In this document: in pieces, positions 9,096 to 17,041 of the stretch
How positions within the stretch are numbered: position 1 is the first letter of the stretch
How the letters are laid out: every line of letters begins with the position of its first letter
Assembly (NCBI GenBank): GCA_026707145.1
Contig: JAPOXK010000006.1
Span: 1-64,000, forward strand
Length of the DNA stretch: 64,000 nucleotides
Direction: 5' to 3'
DNA from: Chloroflexota bacterium
Lineage (GTDB): Bacteria > Chloroflexota > Dehalococcoidia > Bin125
Made by a program: the position numbers and the translations under genes
The notes under the pieces: generated by a model
Databases searched by the model: none
Told to the model about the DNA's origin: nothing
Seen by the model: only the letters and a program-made list of their open reading frames with translations

Positions 9096-11609
9096 GTGGT
9101 TAATGAGTCTGCCCTGCGCACTCTGGGGATCGCAGCCGCCGCCATTGTCCTCCTTGCCGGGATTTTGGTGCTGGCAAGCGCCCGCTCCGTCCTGGCCGAC
9201 CATCCGGACTGCGAGGTCCGTGATCTCGGCGCCCTCGACGCGGACCCAGAGAGCCAGCTAGCGGCGGCCGGACGCTGGACGACGGAGGACTGCGACTCGC
9301 GCTTCCGCCACGGCAGCGATGCCCATACGTATCGCTTCGAGCTCAGCGAAGGGGGGCGCATCCGCATCGACCTGATGTCCGAGGAGGCCGATGCCTATCT
9401 GTACCTGCTGGCCGCAGATGGCAGCCGCATCACCGACAATGACGATGGCGCCGGCGGGCTCGACGCCCGTGTGGAGCGCGACCTGGAGCCGGGCGTCTAC
9501 CTGATCGAGGCGACCACGGTGGGAGGACGGGGACGCGGCCCGGCGGACTACGCACTTACCATCGGTTACGTCGCCGGCTGTGAGGCGATCCCGCTGGGCT
9601 CCCTGGAAGCGGGCGTGGACCTGACGGCAGCGGGGACCTGGACGCTGGACACTTGCGGCTCCCGCTTCGTGGTGGATCACCCCGCCTACGCCTATGCCTT
9701 CACCTTGCCGCAGGACGGCCGCGTGCTCATCGACCTGATCTCGGAGCAGGGGGATCCCGTGCTCTCTCTGGTGTCGCCCACGGCAGGCGTGATCGGCGCC
9801 AACGACGATGGAGGCGGGGGGCGCAACGCCCGCATCGAGCAATACCTCCCCGCCGGTCCCTACCTGATCGAGGCCACAACTTATCTGGAACGGGACCTCC
9901 AACCCCTGGTGGCCGACTTCACGCTGCGAATCCACTTGGTCGACGAAGCAGCGGCGCAGCGTACCTTCCTCCTCAAGATCGAGGAAACGGCTGTCCCCGA
10001 CGAGGTGATTGCAGGCGAGCCCTTCGCAGTCAACTATCGGATCGGCAACCTAGGCGGCGGGGCGCTCCCCGAGGGGTCGAGCGTCATCCTCTACGCGGTC
10101 GCCCCGCGCGAGTTCGAACGCCTCAACACGATTTCAGCGTCCGAGGACCGCTGGCAAGCTGGAGTGGCTTACCACTCCAGTCCCGAGCTGGCCAATGCCA
10201 CCAGCACGGTGCTGGCCGAGGTGCAGCCGATCACGATGACCCTCTCCCGGCCAGGCCTCTCATGGGTGTTCGTCGCCGTCCTCGCATTCGACGAAGACGA
10301 CGAAGAGATCGCCTGGCACGGCCTCTGGCGGAACCTGCGGGTGGTGAGCGGCCCCACCTTCGGGCCGGTCACGGTCACGGCCGACGGCTCGGAATACGCG
10401 GTCGCGGCCACGGCCGACGCCGAAGGGCTCGTGACCACCACCGTCACCGCCATCATGGAGCCCGAGGGGGAGGTCGCCGAGACGGTGCAGGCGAAGGCGA
10501 TCTATGCCGCGGCCGTGCATGCGCTCCTCTTGGATGGGATCTTCGAGCGGCCCGGGCTCGCGGACCTGAAAGCGAACGGGGAGCCGCTGGCAATCAGCAT
10601 CGCGAATGCATCATCGGACACGCTGTACCAGGCGTTCGCGGAGCAGTACACAGACGCGGTCGAGCGATCCGGCCTTGCGGAGACACTGGCTGCAGGCGAG
10701 GCGATCAATCCGCTCGCGGTAGAGGACCTCGTGCTGCGAATGGCCGACAGGGGAGCCCGACAGTACGCGGCGCTGGCGGCCTCCTGGCGCGCGCTGGCGG
10801 AGCGGGCCGCAGGCGGCGGGGCGATCGCGTTCGCGGAGGCGGTCGCGCTCCACAGCGAACTGGCCTACGCGGAGCGCATCCTCGCGCCGCTGGCGGCCGC
10901 GGGCGACACCGTAAGGGCCGCGCGGGTAGCGGAAGCGGGCTGGCAGGACCCGGCCGTCCAAGCGTTGGTCGCTGATCTGGCCGTGCAGGCCTCCTGCGGC
11001 GCCGAACCCTTCCTGCTCGGCTCTAGTTTCCTGGTTGCGGCGTTTGCGGCGGCCGAGGACCTGCTGGCGCAAGACGCAGAGCTTCGCGCCGCCCTGCCCC
11101 TGTTCGGGTTCGGGAGCGACGCGGCGCTCTGTGCGGCTTCCGCCGTGGATGGCGAGAATGCGCGCTTCCTGCACCGTCTTGGGATCTTCTCCGACCCGGA
11201 GATCGGTGCGCTCCACGCGCCTGATCCCCCGCCGGAGGCAGTGCTGGCCCCGCCGGCCGAACCCCAGCAACTGCGCATCATCGCGCGCCTGACCGAGGAG
11301 GGGGCTGTCGAGTACGGCGTGGAACTCGCCGCCGACGGGCAGCAGATCCTGCCGCGTGCGCGCCTCCTGCTGGCCGCTGTCCCGGTCGGGCAGTGGCACG
11401 TGACCAGCGACATCGCGGTCGACGAGGAGACGCTCGGCAAGGTCCGTACCCGGCGCCTCGCTGATGGCCGCATCGAGTTGGGCTTCCGCAGCGCTGGAGG
11501 ATCTGCGCTTATGCCGACCCTGCGCTACCTGCCGGCCGACTTGCCGGCCGGGGTCTGGCTCCGCAGCAGCGCGATCGAAGTGACGGTCGCACAACCGGCT
11601 GGTGAGTAA
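9096..11609 (+). CDS. large secreted protein with two PPC-like repeats, function unknown
   Basis: 837-aa predicted exported protein. An N-terminal hydrophobic signal (about residues 8-28) ends in ARSVLA before DHPD, a plausible signal-peptidase site. Two repeats of about 115 residues follow, each with a pair of Cys, a YRFELSEGG/YAFTLPQDG strand, IDLxSE, a D/N-rich turn (TDNDDG, ANDDGG) and GxYLIEATT. This is the pattern of bacterial pre-peptidase C-terminal (PPC) beta-sandwich domains. A CARDB/Ig-like segment comes next, then a long Ala-rich helical half and a final beta-rich part. The GTG at 9096 was chosen over the TTG at 9084 because GGAGA lies 7 nt upstream. No catalytic motif was found, and it stands alone between gene-poor DNA and a small membrane protein. 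Confidence 0.8.
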   Translation: MVNESALRTLGIAAAAIVLLAGILVLASARSVLADHPDCEVRDLGALDADPESQLAAAGRWTTEDCDSRFRHGSDAHTYRFELSEGGRIRIDLMSEEADAYLYLLAADGSRITDNDDGAGGLDARVERDLEPGVYLIEATTVGGRGRGPADYALTIGYVAGCEAIPLGSLEAGVDLTAAGTWTLDTCGSRFVVDHPAYAYAFTLPQDGRVLIDLISEQGDPVLSLVSPTAGVIGANDDGGGGRNARIEQYLPAGPYLIEATTYLERDLQPLVADFTLRIHLVDEAAAQRTFLLKIEETAVPDEVIAGEPFAVNYRIGNLGGGALPEGSSVILYAVAPREFERLNTISASEDRWQAGVAYHSSPELANATSTVLAEVQPITMTLSRPGLSWVFVAVLAFDEDDEEIAWHGLWRNLRVVSGPTFGPVTVTADGSEYAVAATADAEGLVTTTVTAIMEPEGEVAETVQAKAIYAAAVHALLLDGIFERPGLADLKANGEPLAISIANASSDTLYQAFAEQYTDAVERSGLAETLAAGEAINPLAVEDLVLRMADRGARQYAALAASWRALAERAAGGGAIAFAEAVALHSELAYAERILAPLAAAGDTVRAARVAEAGWQDPAVQALVADLAVQASCGAEPFLLGSSFLVAAFAAAEDLLAQDAELRAALPLFGFGSDAALCAASAVDGENARFLHRLGIFSDPEIGALHAPDPPPEAVLAPPAEPQQLRIIARLTEEGAVEYGVELAADGQQILPRARLLLAAVPVGQWHVTSDIAVDEETLGKVRTRRLADGRIELGFRSAGGSALMPTLRYLPADLPAGVWLRSSAIEVTVAQPAGE

Positions 11610-11780
11610 CCGCGGCTCCGTCAGGAAGCGTCCGGTGAAAACGAGTCCGGGAATCGGCGGATGGCCGATAGGAGGCTAACGGCCGTCGCGCTCCACGCCT
11701 AAGGAGGCTGACTTTCTGCTGTTTGTAATGCGCTTAGATCGGCTAGCCCTGCATCACGTGGCCAACGTCGAGACGGGTGG

Positions 11781-11786
11781 TACGCT
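11781..11786 (+). promoter_or_regulatory. -10-like element TACGCT, 9 nt before the 68-aa gene
   Basis: TACGCT ends 9 nt upstream of the GTG at 11796 and no Shine-Dalgarno is present, which suggests leaderless transcription. It is one of several such cases in the window. Confidence 0.35.
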
Positions 11787-11795
11787 CGCACCGTT

Positions 11796-12002
11796 GTGAC
11801 GATCCAACAGCCCCCGATTCCGGTGACGGCCGTCGTGCTGCGGGTGATCGCCATCCTGGGGATGGGCCTCTCGCTGGGCGCGGTGATCCTGCTGCTGGTC
11901 GCAGCGGAGTGGCTCTGGGCGGGCGTCTCCGCCGCCGCCTCGGTCCCGTTTTTCGGGATGATGTATATCGTCGAGCGGTTGATTCCCCAGCTACCGGAAT
12001 AG
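11796..12002 (+). CDS. small membrane protein, function unknown
   Basis: 68-aa protein with a GTG start and two hydrophobic segments (about residues 11-35 and 40-60) separated by AEWLWAG, predicted as a two-helix inner-membrane protein. No family is recognised. Codon choice (GC-rich third positions) and the clean hydrophobic pattern support a real gene. It is convergent with the cyclophilin gene, and a short hairpin follows its stop. Confidence 0.6.
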   Translation: MTIQQPPIPVTAVVLRVIAILGMGLSLGAVILLLVAAEWLWAGVSAAASVPFFGMMYIVERLIPQLPE

Positions 12003-12028
12003 CCGCCCAAAAATCCCGTTCAGCAGCT

Positions 12029-12047
12029 AAGCCGGCGGCGGCTTTTC
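12029..12047 (+). terminator. possible weak terminator after the 68-aa gene
   Basis: AGCCG-GCGG-CGGCT hairpin followed by a short TTTT run, lying between two convergent genes. The stem is only five pairs and the U tract is short, so this is tentative. Confidence 0.35.
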
Positions 12048-12066
12048 CCGCCTCGAACCCGCCAGC

Positions 12067-12915
12067 TCACTCCAGGCCGCTCCCGTCGCGCTCGATCGTA
12101 ACGCCGACGATGCGGGTGCCGGCAGGAGGAGTCGGGAACGCTTCAGGGTTCCGCAGCCGGATCCCTTGCACAGCGTCGAAGCCGGCCACGATGCGGCCGA
12201 AGGCCGTAAAGCCCTGGGCGTCCAGCCTGCCCTGCGGCGTCAGAGTGATGAAAAATTGCGAGGACGAGGCGCCCCGCGGGCCGCGGGCCATTGAGATGAC
12301 CCCGGTCCCGTCGAGGCTCAACGCCGTCGCATTGCTCCCCACTACCTCGTCGGGAAGCGTGTAGCCGGCGCTCCCCGTCCCCGTCGCGGTGGGATCGCCG
12401 CCCTGCGCCACGAAGTCCGCCAGGACCCGGTGAAACGTGAGACCGTCGTAGAACCCTTGCTCGGCCAAGAAGATGAAGTTGTTCGCGTGGATCGGCGCGA
12501 CATCCGCGAACAACTCGATCTCGACCACCCCACCCCCCTCGAGTGTCATCATGGCGGTGTACTCGGTATCCGGCTCGAGCGCGAGTTCGGGCGGGCCGTC
12601 AAATTGAGGCTTCACTACAGGGTCCTCCAATGGTTCATCGGAACTTGTCGCTTCGGACTCTTCGAGGGGCGAAATCGGCGCGGGCCCCTCGCCGCGGATC
12701 GCCGCCGATTCAGACGGCTGCCCCCCGCCGACCAGCAGCAAGGGCACCAGGCTGCCGACGATGCCGACGATGCCGACGATATAGAACACCTTGGCGTACT
12801 TCGAGCGAAAGATGGAGCGGCGACCGCCGCCGCGATCGAAGCCGCGGGTTCCGGCCTGGCGCTGCCGGACACGCTGGGCGTGCTGGCGCGGGCTCAGCCG
12901 ACGCTTCCTCGCCAC
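12067..12915 (-). CDS. membrane-anchored cyclophilin-type peptidyl-prolyl isomerase
   Basis: 282-aa protein. A basic N terminus (about 1-40, Arg-rich) precedes one membrane helix (about 43-63), an acidic Ser/Glu/Pro linker, and a cyclophilin domain from about residue 115. Catalytic and fold motifs are visible: FHRVLADFVAQGGDP, ISMARGPRGASSSQFFIT and FGRIVAGFDAV. It would catalyse cis-trans isomerisation of Xaa-Pro bonds outside the membrane, acting as a folding factor for exported proteins. GTG start. The gene stands alone between a convergent small gene and an intergenic region that carries a palindromic repeat. Confidence 0.92.
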   Translation of the reverse strand: MARKRRLSPRQHAQRVRQRQAGTRGFDRGGGRRSIFRSKYAKVFYIVGIVGIVGSLVPLLLVGGGQPSESAAIRGEGPAPISPLEESEATSSDEPLEDPVVKPQFDGPPELALEPDTEYTAMMTLEGGGVVEIELFADVAPIHANNFIFLAEQGFYDGLTFHRVLADFVAQGGDPTATGTGSAGYTLPDEVVGSNATALSLDGTGVISMARGPRGASSSQFFITLTPQGRLDAQGFTAFGRIVAGFDAVQGIRLRNPEAFPTPPAGTRIVGVTIERDGSGLE

Positions 12916-12978
12916 TAGACGACCCTTTCACTCCACCCACCGGGAGATGTTCACCGGCACCGCTAACCTAACAAGGAG

Positions 12979-12997
12979 ACTGTACTACGAACGTTCG
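12979..12997. repeat. operator-like element, copy 1 (ACTGTACTA + palindrome)
   Basis: ACTGTACTA followed by the perfect 10-bp palindrome cgaacgttcg. A second copy with the same 9-bp arm and a palindrome differing at two bases lies at 14091-14109. This copy is about 64 bp upstream of the cyclophilin start. The size and symmetry resemble a TetR-type operator overlapping a promoter -10, but no regulator gene is adjacent. Confidence 0.45.
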
Positions 12998-13186
12998 GGC
13001 CGACAGTTGCGCTATCAGTTCGCCTCACTTGATACGGGGGCAGCGGCACAGCGCCAAGCGCAACCCGGGTAGCTCGCACCAGAGCAGTATCCCCAAAAGC
13101 AGGGCGCCCGACGGAGAACGCCAGGTCTCATTTTGCGCGGCGGCTTCGCGGCGTGGCGGTCATCTTTCTATTCGAGTCCTCGCGGC

Positions 13187-13912
13187 CTAGCGCACCGCAT
13201 GTGAGTACCAGCCCCGCCAAACTGCCTTCCAGCGGCGGAACACGACGATGAAGAGCGGATTGGTCCAGATTAGGATTCGCCACACCGGCCACTGGTCGAA
13301 GCGGCGGCAGGACGGCCGCACGCGCGGATTCCGGATGAGCCGGACCGAGCGACCTGTTTCCTTGGCGAACCGTTTGAGACTCCAATAGAAGTCGGCATCC
13401 TCACCGATCCACACCCTCTCGTCGTAGCCGCCGATTTGTTCAAAGACACTCCTCCGGCAGAACTGCGTGGCGCCCTGGCTCATCTCCAAGAGCCGGCCGA
13501 GGAGCCGCCAAGCGCGCAGGTAGAGCCTGATGGAGAGGCGTCGGGGCCGGTAATCCACGTCCACGCCACCACCGATACAAGCCGGATCGCTCATCGCCGT
13601 GTGAATTGCGGCAAGGAGCGTGCATGGCACGTTCACGTCCGCGTCGACGAAGACAAGCACGTCCCCTTGAGCATGGCGCGCCCCGGTATTGCGGGCTCGT
13701 GCGATGCCCTGCACCGGCTCGTGTACGACCGTCACGCCTTTGCCTCGAGCAATAGCAGCGGTCTCATCCACGCTGTTGTTGTCGACAACGATCGTGTCGA
13801 CCTCGGCAGCAGAGCAAGTGCGCAACTCCGCTGCGGCGGCCTGGATCGAATCGAGGGTCGCTGCGAGGTAGCTCGCTTCGTTGAAAGCAGGGACGATGAC
13901 CGTGAGCTTCAC
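13187..13912 (-). CDS. family 2 glycosyltransferase
   Basis: 241-aa GT-A fold enzyme beginning KLTVIVPAFNEASYLAATLDSI, with VDNNSVDETAAIA, the ARNTGARHAQGDVLVFVDADV block holding the DxD metal-binding motif, and GGYDERVWIGEDADFYWSL (the acidic catalytic-base region). It lacks a long membrane domain, although the C terminus (ILIWTNPLFIVVF) is hydrophobic and may associate with the membrane. The donor and acceptor are unknown. The GTG at 13912 puts the first beta strand at the N terminus as in relatives; an in-frame TTG at 13981 would add 23 residues. It is divergent from the MMPL transporter gene, so a role in lipid or envelope glycosylation is possible but unproven. Confidence 0.85.
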   Translation of the reverse strand: MKLTVIVPAFNEASYLAATLDSIQAAAAELRTCSAAEVDTIVVDNNSVDETAAIARGKGVTVVHEPVQGIARARNTGARHAQGDVLVFVDADVNVPCTLLAAIHTAMSDPACIGGGVDVDYRPRRLSIRLYLRAWRLLGRLLEMSQGATQFCRRSVFEQIGGYDERVWIGEDADFYWSLKRFAKETGRSVRLIRNPRVRPSCRRFDQWPVWRILIWTNPLFIVVFRRWKAVWRGWYSHAVR

Positions 13913-14327
13913 AGGTGGCAGAGGGCAGGGCGAGTCAGTGATCGAACAAACCTCGCTTCTACCTCGAGAGTATTGAGACAAGAAGGATGGGTGGAAAGCG
14001 AGGCTCTGCCGTATCCCACCCGGCTCCGCAGACTTAACCCTCCCATGCCCTTCGCTATTCTCATCGGCGAGCGTTGGTACACCGACCGAAACTGTACTAC
14101 GACCGGTCGGACTGGCCGTGAGCCACTAGGTCACGCCCCTCGAAGGGCCAGCTCCCAGACGGCTGGGCTGCTGGAGATGCGGGGCGCCTCGACAACCTCC
14201 AGGCGGCAGTCGCGGCGCACATGCCCGGCCGCTGGCCAACGGCGAGGACGGGGAAAGTCACAGTAGCAGTTCGACCACTGGCGAAGGCGCTCGCGCCGGA
14301 GGGCGCCGCCGCCCGTGGCCCCTCAGT
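13913..14327. other. intergenic region between glycosyltransferase and MMPL genes
   Basis: About 415 bp without a supported gene (less if the glycosyltransferase starts at 13981). It contains the second copy of the operator-like element (14091-14109) inside a larger ccgaccg...ccggtcgg inverted repeat. An open frame continuous with the MMPL gene from 14221 exists but reads as low-information Arg/Ala-rich sequence and is judged non-coding. Confidence 0.5.
14091..14109. repeat. operator-like element, copy 2 (ACTGTACTA + palindrome)
   Basis: ACTGTACTA followed by the perfect palindrome cgaccggtcg; preceded by accgaccga so that a longer inverted repeat spans about 14081-14110. It matches copy 1 at 17 of 19 positions. 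It lies about 230 bp before the MMPL start and about 180 bp before the glycosyltransferase start. Confidence 0.45.
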
Positions 14328-14333
14328 TAGAAT
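14328..14333 (+). promoter_or_regulatory. -10-like element TAGAAT, 7 nt before the MMPL start
   Basis: TAGAAT is one base from the TATAAT consensus and ends 7 nt before the ATG at 14341. No ribosome-binding site fits between them, so a leaderless message starting at or next to the ATG is likely. This supports the ATG at 14341 as the true start. Confidence 0.45.
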
Positions 14334-14340
14334 GCGCGCC

Positions 14341-16824
14341 ATGAGTCAGATGCTCGACAGGTTGAGCCGGTTGGTCACGGCTCGCCCGTACTTCACGATC
14401 GCCGTCCTCCTCATCATTACCGTTGTGCTGGCCGCGGGTGCGACGCGGCGCGCACCTCTAGTGGAGGGCGCATCCTTGGCGTTCCTTCCTCCAGGGAACG
14501 CCGTCGCCGATGCGATCGAGGAGATCAATGAGCGCTTTGGAGACTCCGGCGAGGTCAGTGTTGTCACGCTCGTTTTCCGCGGGGAGGCGCTCACGCCCGA
14601 CGGACTCTCCCAGATGGACACCCTGGTCGATGCGATCGTGCGCGACCCGAGCGTAAGGGAGCTGCTGGCGCCCGCCGATCCCATCGTCACACCGACATCG
14701 CTGATCAAAGACCTTCTCGAAGTGGACAGCTTCGAGTCGGTCACGCAGGCGGAGATCGACTCCGCCGGCAGCGCCCCAGAGATCGGGAGGGCGCTCGCCG
14801 GGATGACGGGAACCGACACGGACGGCACGCCGGTCGCCATCGTCACCATCCGCCTGAGCGACACGGGCGACGAGAGAATTCAGGAGGCTGAGCGGAAGAT
14901 CGGCGACCTGGCGGCCGGGGACGCGGGCCCGCTGCGCGTGAGCAGCGTGTCGCCCGTAGTGGTTGAAGATGAGTACAAGGAGGCTACGGAGCAGGGGATG
15001 CAGCAGCTGATCGGGGTGGCCCTGCTGCTGATCGCAGCGCTGATCCTGGTCTTCATGCGATCGCTCTCCGACCTCCTGCTCACCCTGGCGGGGCTTCTCA
15101 TTGCGGTGATCTGGATCATCGGGGCGGAGGGCTGGCTGGGGCCGGACGCGCTGGGTCTGATCGGCCCGCCGAGTTCGCTCACGGTGGTGGTGCCGATCAT
15201 CATGATCAGCCTCACCGTGGACTATGCGATTCAGGCCGTCTCGCACTACCGCGAGCAGCGCGCTGCCGGCGAGCTGGTGCTGGGGGCGGTCCGGAGGGGA
15301 CTGCGCAACGTCGCCGTTCCACTCACGCTGGCCGCTGTCACGACGATCGTGAGCCTGTTGGCGAATCTGTTCTCCCCTATCGGAGTGATCGGCGACTTCG
15401 GCATCGTCGCGGGGCTGGGGGTGGGGATGAGCTTGATCGTGATGCTGACGCTGCTCCCGGCCGCGCGGACGATCATCGACCGGCGGCGCGAGTCACGGGG
15501 CACGTTGGCAGCGCCCCGCCCGATCGCGAACGCTCTGCCCGGAATCAAGCGGGGGGCGGAGCTGCTGGGAGCGGGGGCCGCACGCCGGCCGGCACCCTAC
15601 TTCGTCGTCGTGATCGCGGCGACGATCGGGCTCGGGTTCGCAGCCACGGGGCTCAAATCGGAATTCAGCATCCGTGACATCCTGCCCAGCGACGGGAGAG
15701 TGGTGGAGGATATGGAAACCCTCGACGCGGCCGTCGGCGGTTCAACAGAGATGGCCAGCGTCCTCGTGAAGGCCGAGGCCACCGAGACCCGCACGCTTCT
15801 GAACCTGCGGGACCTCACGGCCGCCTTTGAGGACGAACAGCGCCGACCCCGAGCGGCAGCGGGACCGATTCTGACATCGTACGAGTTGCTCGTACGCGAC
15901 TGGACCACCGACAGCGGGGAGCCCGGCGACAAATACGACCCGGAGCTCGCCGCGCTCTTCCAGGAAGCCTCGGTGGAAGTAGAACTCGATCCAGCGCTGA
16001 TGCAGGAGCTCCTCGACAAGCTGGAGGAGAGGGATCCCGTCGTCGCGCATGTTTTGGTCAACGACCCAGCAGGCATCGACGCCATGCTGCTCCAGTTCTT
16101 GGTCTACACGGACGATCCAGCGGAAACGGAGCTGATCCAGGAGGAGATCGACGCGCTTTGGTTGGGCGACGACGATGCGATCACGGCGACTTCGTCGAGT
16201 ATCACGGCGGTTACGGTCACGGACGAGATCACGAGCCGACAGACAGAGTCGATCAGCGCGACCATCGCGCTGGCTCTCGGCATCCTCGCCATCTTCTTCT
16301 GGCTGACGCTGCGCCAACCTGTGCTGGCCTTCATCGCGGTGGGCCCGATCGTATTCGTCCTCATCTGGGTGCTGGGCACGATGGCGCTCCTGGGTATTCC
16401 CTACACCCTGGTCACCTCGATCATTACGGCGCTCTCGATCGGGATCGGGGTGGACTACACGATCCATGTGATTCATCGCTACCGGGAGGAGTTCGCGCGT
16501 CTGCGCAATCCGGAGAAAGCAGCGATCCGGACGCTTTCGACCACGGGCTCGGCGCTGCTGGGCTCCGGGCTCACGACGGCGCTCGGGTTAGGAGTGCTGG
16601 TCGCCTCGCCGCTGCTGGCGTTCCAGCAGTTCGGCATCACGGCGGCGATCACGATCGTCTACTCGCTGATCGTCGCCATCCTGGTGGTACCGCCCGCGAT
16701 GACGGTCTGGGGCGCGTACCAGAACGCGCGGCTCCGCTCGATGGCGGAGCGTATGGCTGAGGAGCTTGACGTGGTGATCGAGCAAGTCCATCAACGCTAC
16801 GAGCAGGAACAGGCCTCGTCGTAG
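14341..16824 (+). CDS. MMPL/RND-superfamily lipid transporter
   Basis: 827-aa inner-membrane protein with the duplicated RND layout: one membrane helix (about 18-36), a large periplasmic loop, a bundle of five helices (GVALLLIAALILVFM..., VVVPIIMISLTVDYAIQAVSHYREQ), a linker, then a second copy (helix near 425, loop, SATIALALGILAIFFWL..., GIGVDYTIHVIHRYREEF). The conserved VDYAI/VDYTI helix-4 motifs carry the acidic residue used for proton coupling in this superfamily. Relatives (COG1033, HpnN, MmpL) move hopanoids, sterols or other lipids. It is co-directional with the sterol methyltransferase gene 217 bp downstream, so sterol or lipid trafficking is a reasonable but untested role. Confidence 0.88.
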   Translation: MSQMLDRLSRLVTARPYFTIAVLLIITVVLAAGATRRAPLVEGASLAFLPPGNAVADAIEEINERFGDSGEVSVVTLVFRGEALTPDGLSQMDTLVDAIVRDPSVRELLAPADPIVTPTSLIKDLLEVDSFESVTQAEIDSAGSAPEIGRALAGMTGTDTDGTPVAIVTIRLSDTGDERIQEAERKIGDLAAGDAGPLRVSSVSPVVVEDEYKEATEQGMQQLIGVALLLIAALILVFMRSLSDLLLTLAGLLIAVIWIIGAEGWLGPDALGLIGPPSSLTVVVPIIMISLTVDYAIQAVSHYREQRAAGELVLGAVRRGLRNVAVPLTLAAVTTIVSLLANLFSPIGVIGDFGIVAGLGVGMSLIVMLTLLPAARTIIDRRRESRGTLAAPRPIANALPGIKRGAELLGAGAARRPAPYFVVVIAATIGLGFAATGLKSEFSIRDILPSDGRVVEDMETLDAAVGGSTEMASVLVKAEATETRTLLNLRDLTAAFEDEQRRPRAAAGPILTSYELLVRDWTTDSGEPGDKYDPELAALFQEASVEVELDPALMQELLDKLEERDPVVAHVLVNDPAGIDAMLLQFLVYTDDPAETELIQEEIDALWLGDDDAITATSSSITAVTVTDEITSRQTESISATIALALGILAIFFWLTLRQPVLAFIAVGPIVFVLIWVLGTMALLGIPYTLVTSIITALSIGIGVDYTIHVIHRYREEFARLRNPEKAAIRTLSTTGSALLGSGLTTALGLGVLVASPLLAFQQFGITAAITIVYSLIVAILVVPPAMTVWGAYQNARLRSMAERMAEELDVVIEQVHQRYEQEQASS

Positions 16825-17041
16825 AGGACGCGCGGGAAGGGACGCTACAGGCCAGCAACCTTGATGACTGACCGGCCTCGGCCACGGTATGGATGCCGCT
16901 CAGTCAGGCCTCCATGGCCTTAAGCTTATCGTCGTCGCTAGGACGAATAAGCCGCTCACCCCAGCTGTCTTGAAAGAGGTTCATGCAATTCCGCAAACTA
17001 TGTAAAGGACTTGAGGTCGCGTACCGGGGGTCGCCCGTCGC

